From the NCBI GenBank assembly GCA_902803035.1, contig CADCON010000072.1, positions 1 through 12,275 on the forward strand: DNA of 12,275 nucleotides. Direction: 5' to 3'. The notes beneath the pieces were generated by a model. That model was not told where the DNA came from and searched no databases. It was given only the letters and a program-made list of their open reading frames with translations. Below, piece by piece: positions 12,162 through 12,275 of the stretch; position 1 is the first letter of the stretch, and every line of letters starts with the position of its first letter. Made by a program: the position numbers and the translations under genes. This DNA is from an uncultured Ruminococcus sp. Lineage in GTDB: Bacteria > Bacillota > Clostridia > Oscillospirales > Acutalibacteraceae.

Positions 12162-12275
12162 TCAGGCTTCAATGCTGCGTTCGGCGCAGGCGTTGAGGTC
12201 CATGCCGGCAATGTTCCCGGCGAGGTACTCGTAATACCCCTGCGCGCCGATCATCGCGGCATTGTCACCGCAAAG
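12162..12275 (-). CDS. tsaD: tRNA N6-threonylcarbamoyltransferase TsaD, C-terminal end (partial)
   Basis: Only the last 37 codons are inside the window; the gene continues past the right edge. The peptide begins LCGDNAAMIGAQGYYEYLAG and ends in MDLNACAERSIEA before TGA. C-(T/G)-DNAAMI and the closing DLNA are hallmarks of TsaD (Gcp/YgjD/Kae1), and the Asp of the DNAAMI block helps bind metal and ATP. TsaD, with TsaB and TsaE, transfers threonylcarbamoyl to A37 of ANN-reading tRNAs. The assignment rests on this short but very conserved tail. A strong terminator follows. Confidence 0.88.
   Translation of the reverse strand, partial: LCGDNAAMIGAQGYYEYLAGNIAGMDLNACAERSIEA

Noticed and set aside
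11975..12211. A 78-codon minus-strand ORF at the right end
   Set aside because: It runs through the tsaD stop region and terminator in another frame and is made of the G-rich phased tract; no ribosome-binding site.

Overview
The window looks like chromosomal DNA of a fairly GC-rich member of the Bacillota, most likely class Clostridia (Oscillospirales- or Christensenellales-like). The evidence is the typA, phoH-ybeY-dgkA and tsaD complement, strong AAGGAGG ribosome-binding sites, near-consensus sigma-A promoters, lipobox lipoproteins and a bactofilin-free, plain Gram-positive style of gene order. The genus cannot be set from sequence reading alone. Apart from short leaders, almost all coding is on the + strand between two leftward genes (typA at the left, the 3' end of tsaD at the right edge).

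Layout. 1-150 is a dispersed repeat with an ACTCCAC heptamer tract. 161-1987 (-) is the ribosome-associated GTPase TypA/BipA, with a hairpin-rich leader. 1988-2522 is a divergent control region with phased A-tracts, an extended -10 promoter and a palindrome over its -35. 2523-5324 is a phoH - (repeat) - ybeY - dgkA - lipoprotein cluster: a PhoH-type ATPase, the rRNA endonuclease YbeY, an undecaprenol/diacylglycerol kinase and an unrecognised lipoprotein. 5325-5616 has a terminator, a consensus promoter and a perfect 9-bp inverted repeat just past the start of transcription. 5617-9166 holds a Crp/Fnr-family regulator followed by an ABC importer (binding lipoprotein, permease, ATPase), with a repeat element in each of its two larger gaps. 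9167-9618 is AT-rich with a strong promoter and a 220-nt leader that can fold. 9619-10275 is an orphan undecaprenyl-phosphate sugar phosphotransferase with a clear terminator. 10333-10512 carries a fully consensus extended -10 promoter and several palindromes, driving 10513-11637, a DUF4373-type protein of the phage/plasmid replication kind. 11638-12161 has no gene but holds a 32-bp direct repeat, a C-tract array phased at about 11 bp and the tsaD terminator.

How the genes fit together. TypA, PhoH, YbeY and TsaD all serve ribosome or tRNA function and are normal core genes. The Crp-family protein probably represses itself through the palindrome at its promoter and, through read-through, sets expression of the ABC importer. 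The substrate of that importer cannot be told.

The most unusual content is non-coding. Four copies of a modular intergenic repeat (A 1-150, B 3547-3703, C 6309-6387, D 8276-8421) share a 19-nt head but carry one of two different bodies. Hairpins in B and D show paired, compensating base changes. The other points worth a second look are the sugar-transferase leader, the multi-palindrome promoter of the DUF4373 gene, and the 32-bp direct repeat plus phased tract arrays.
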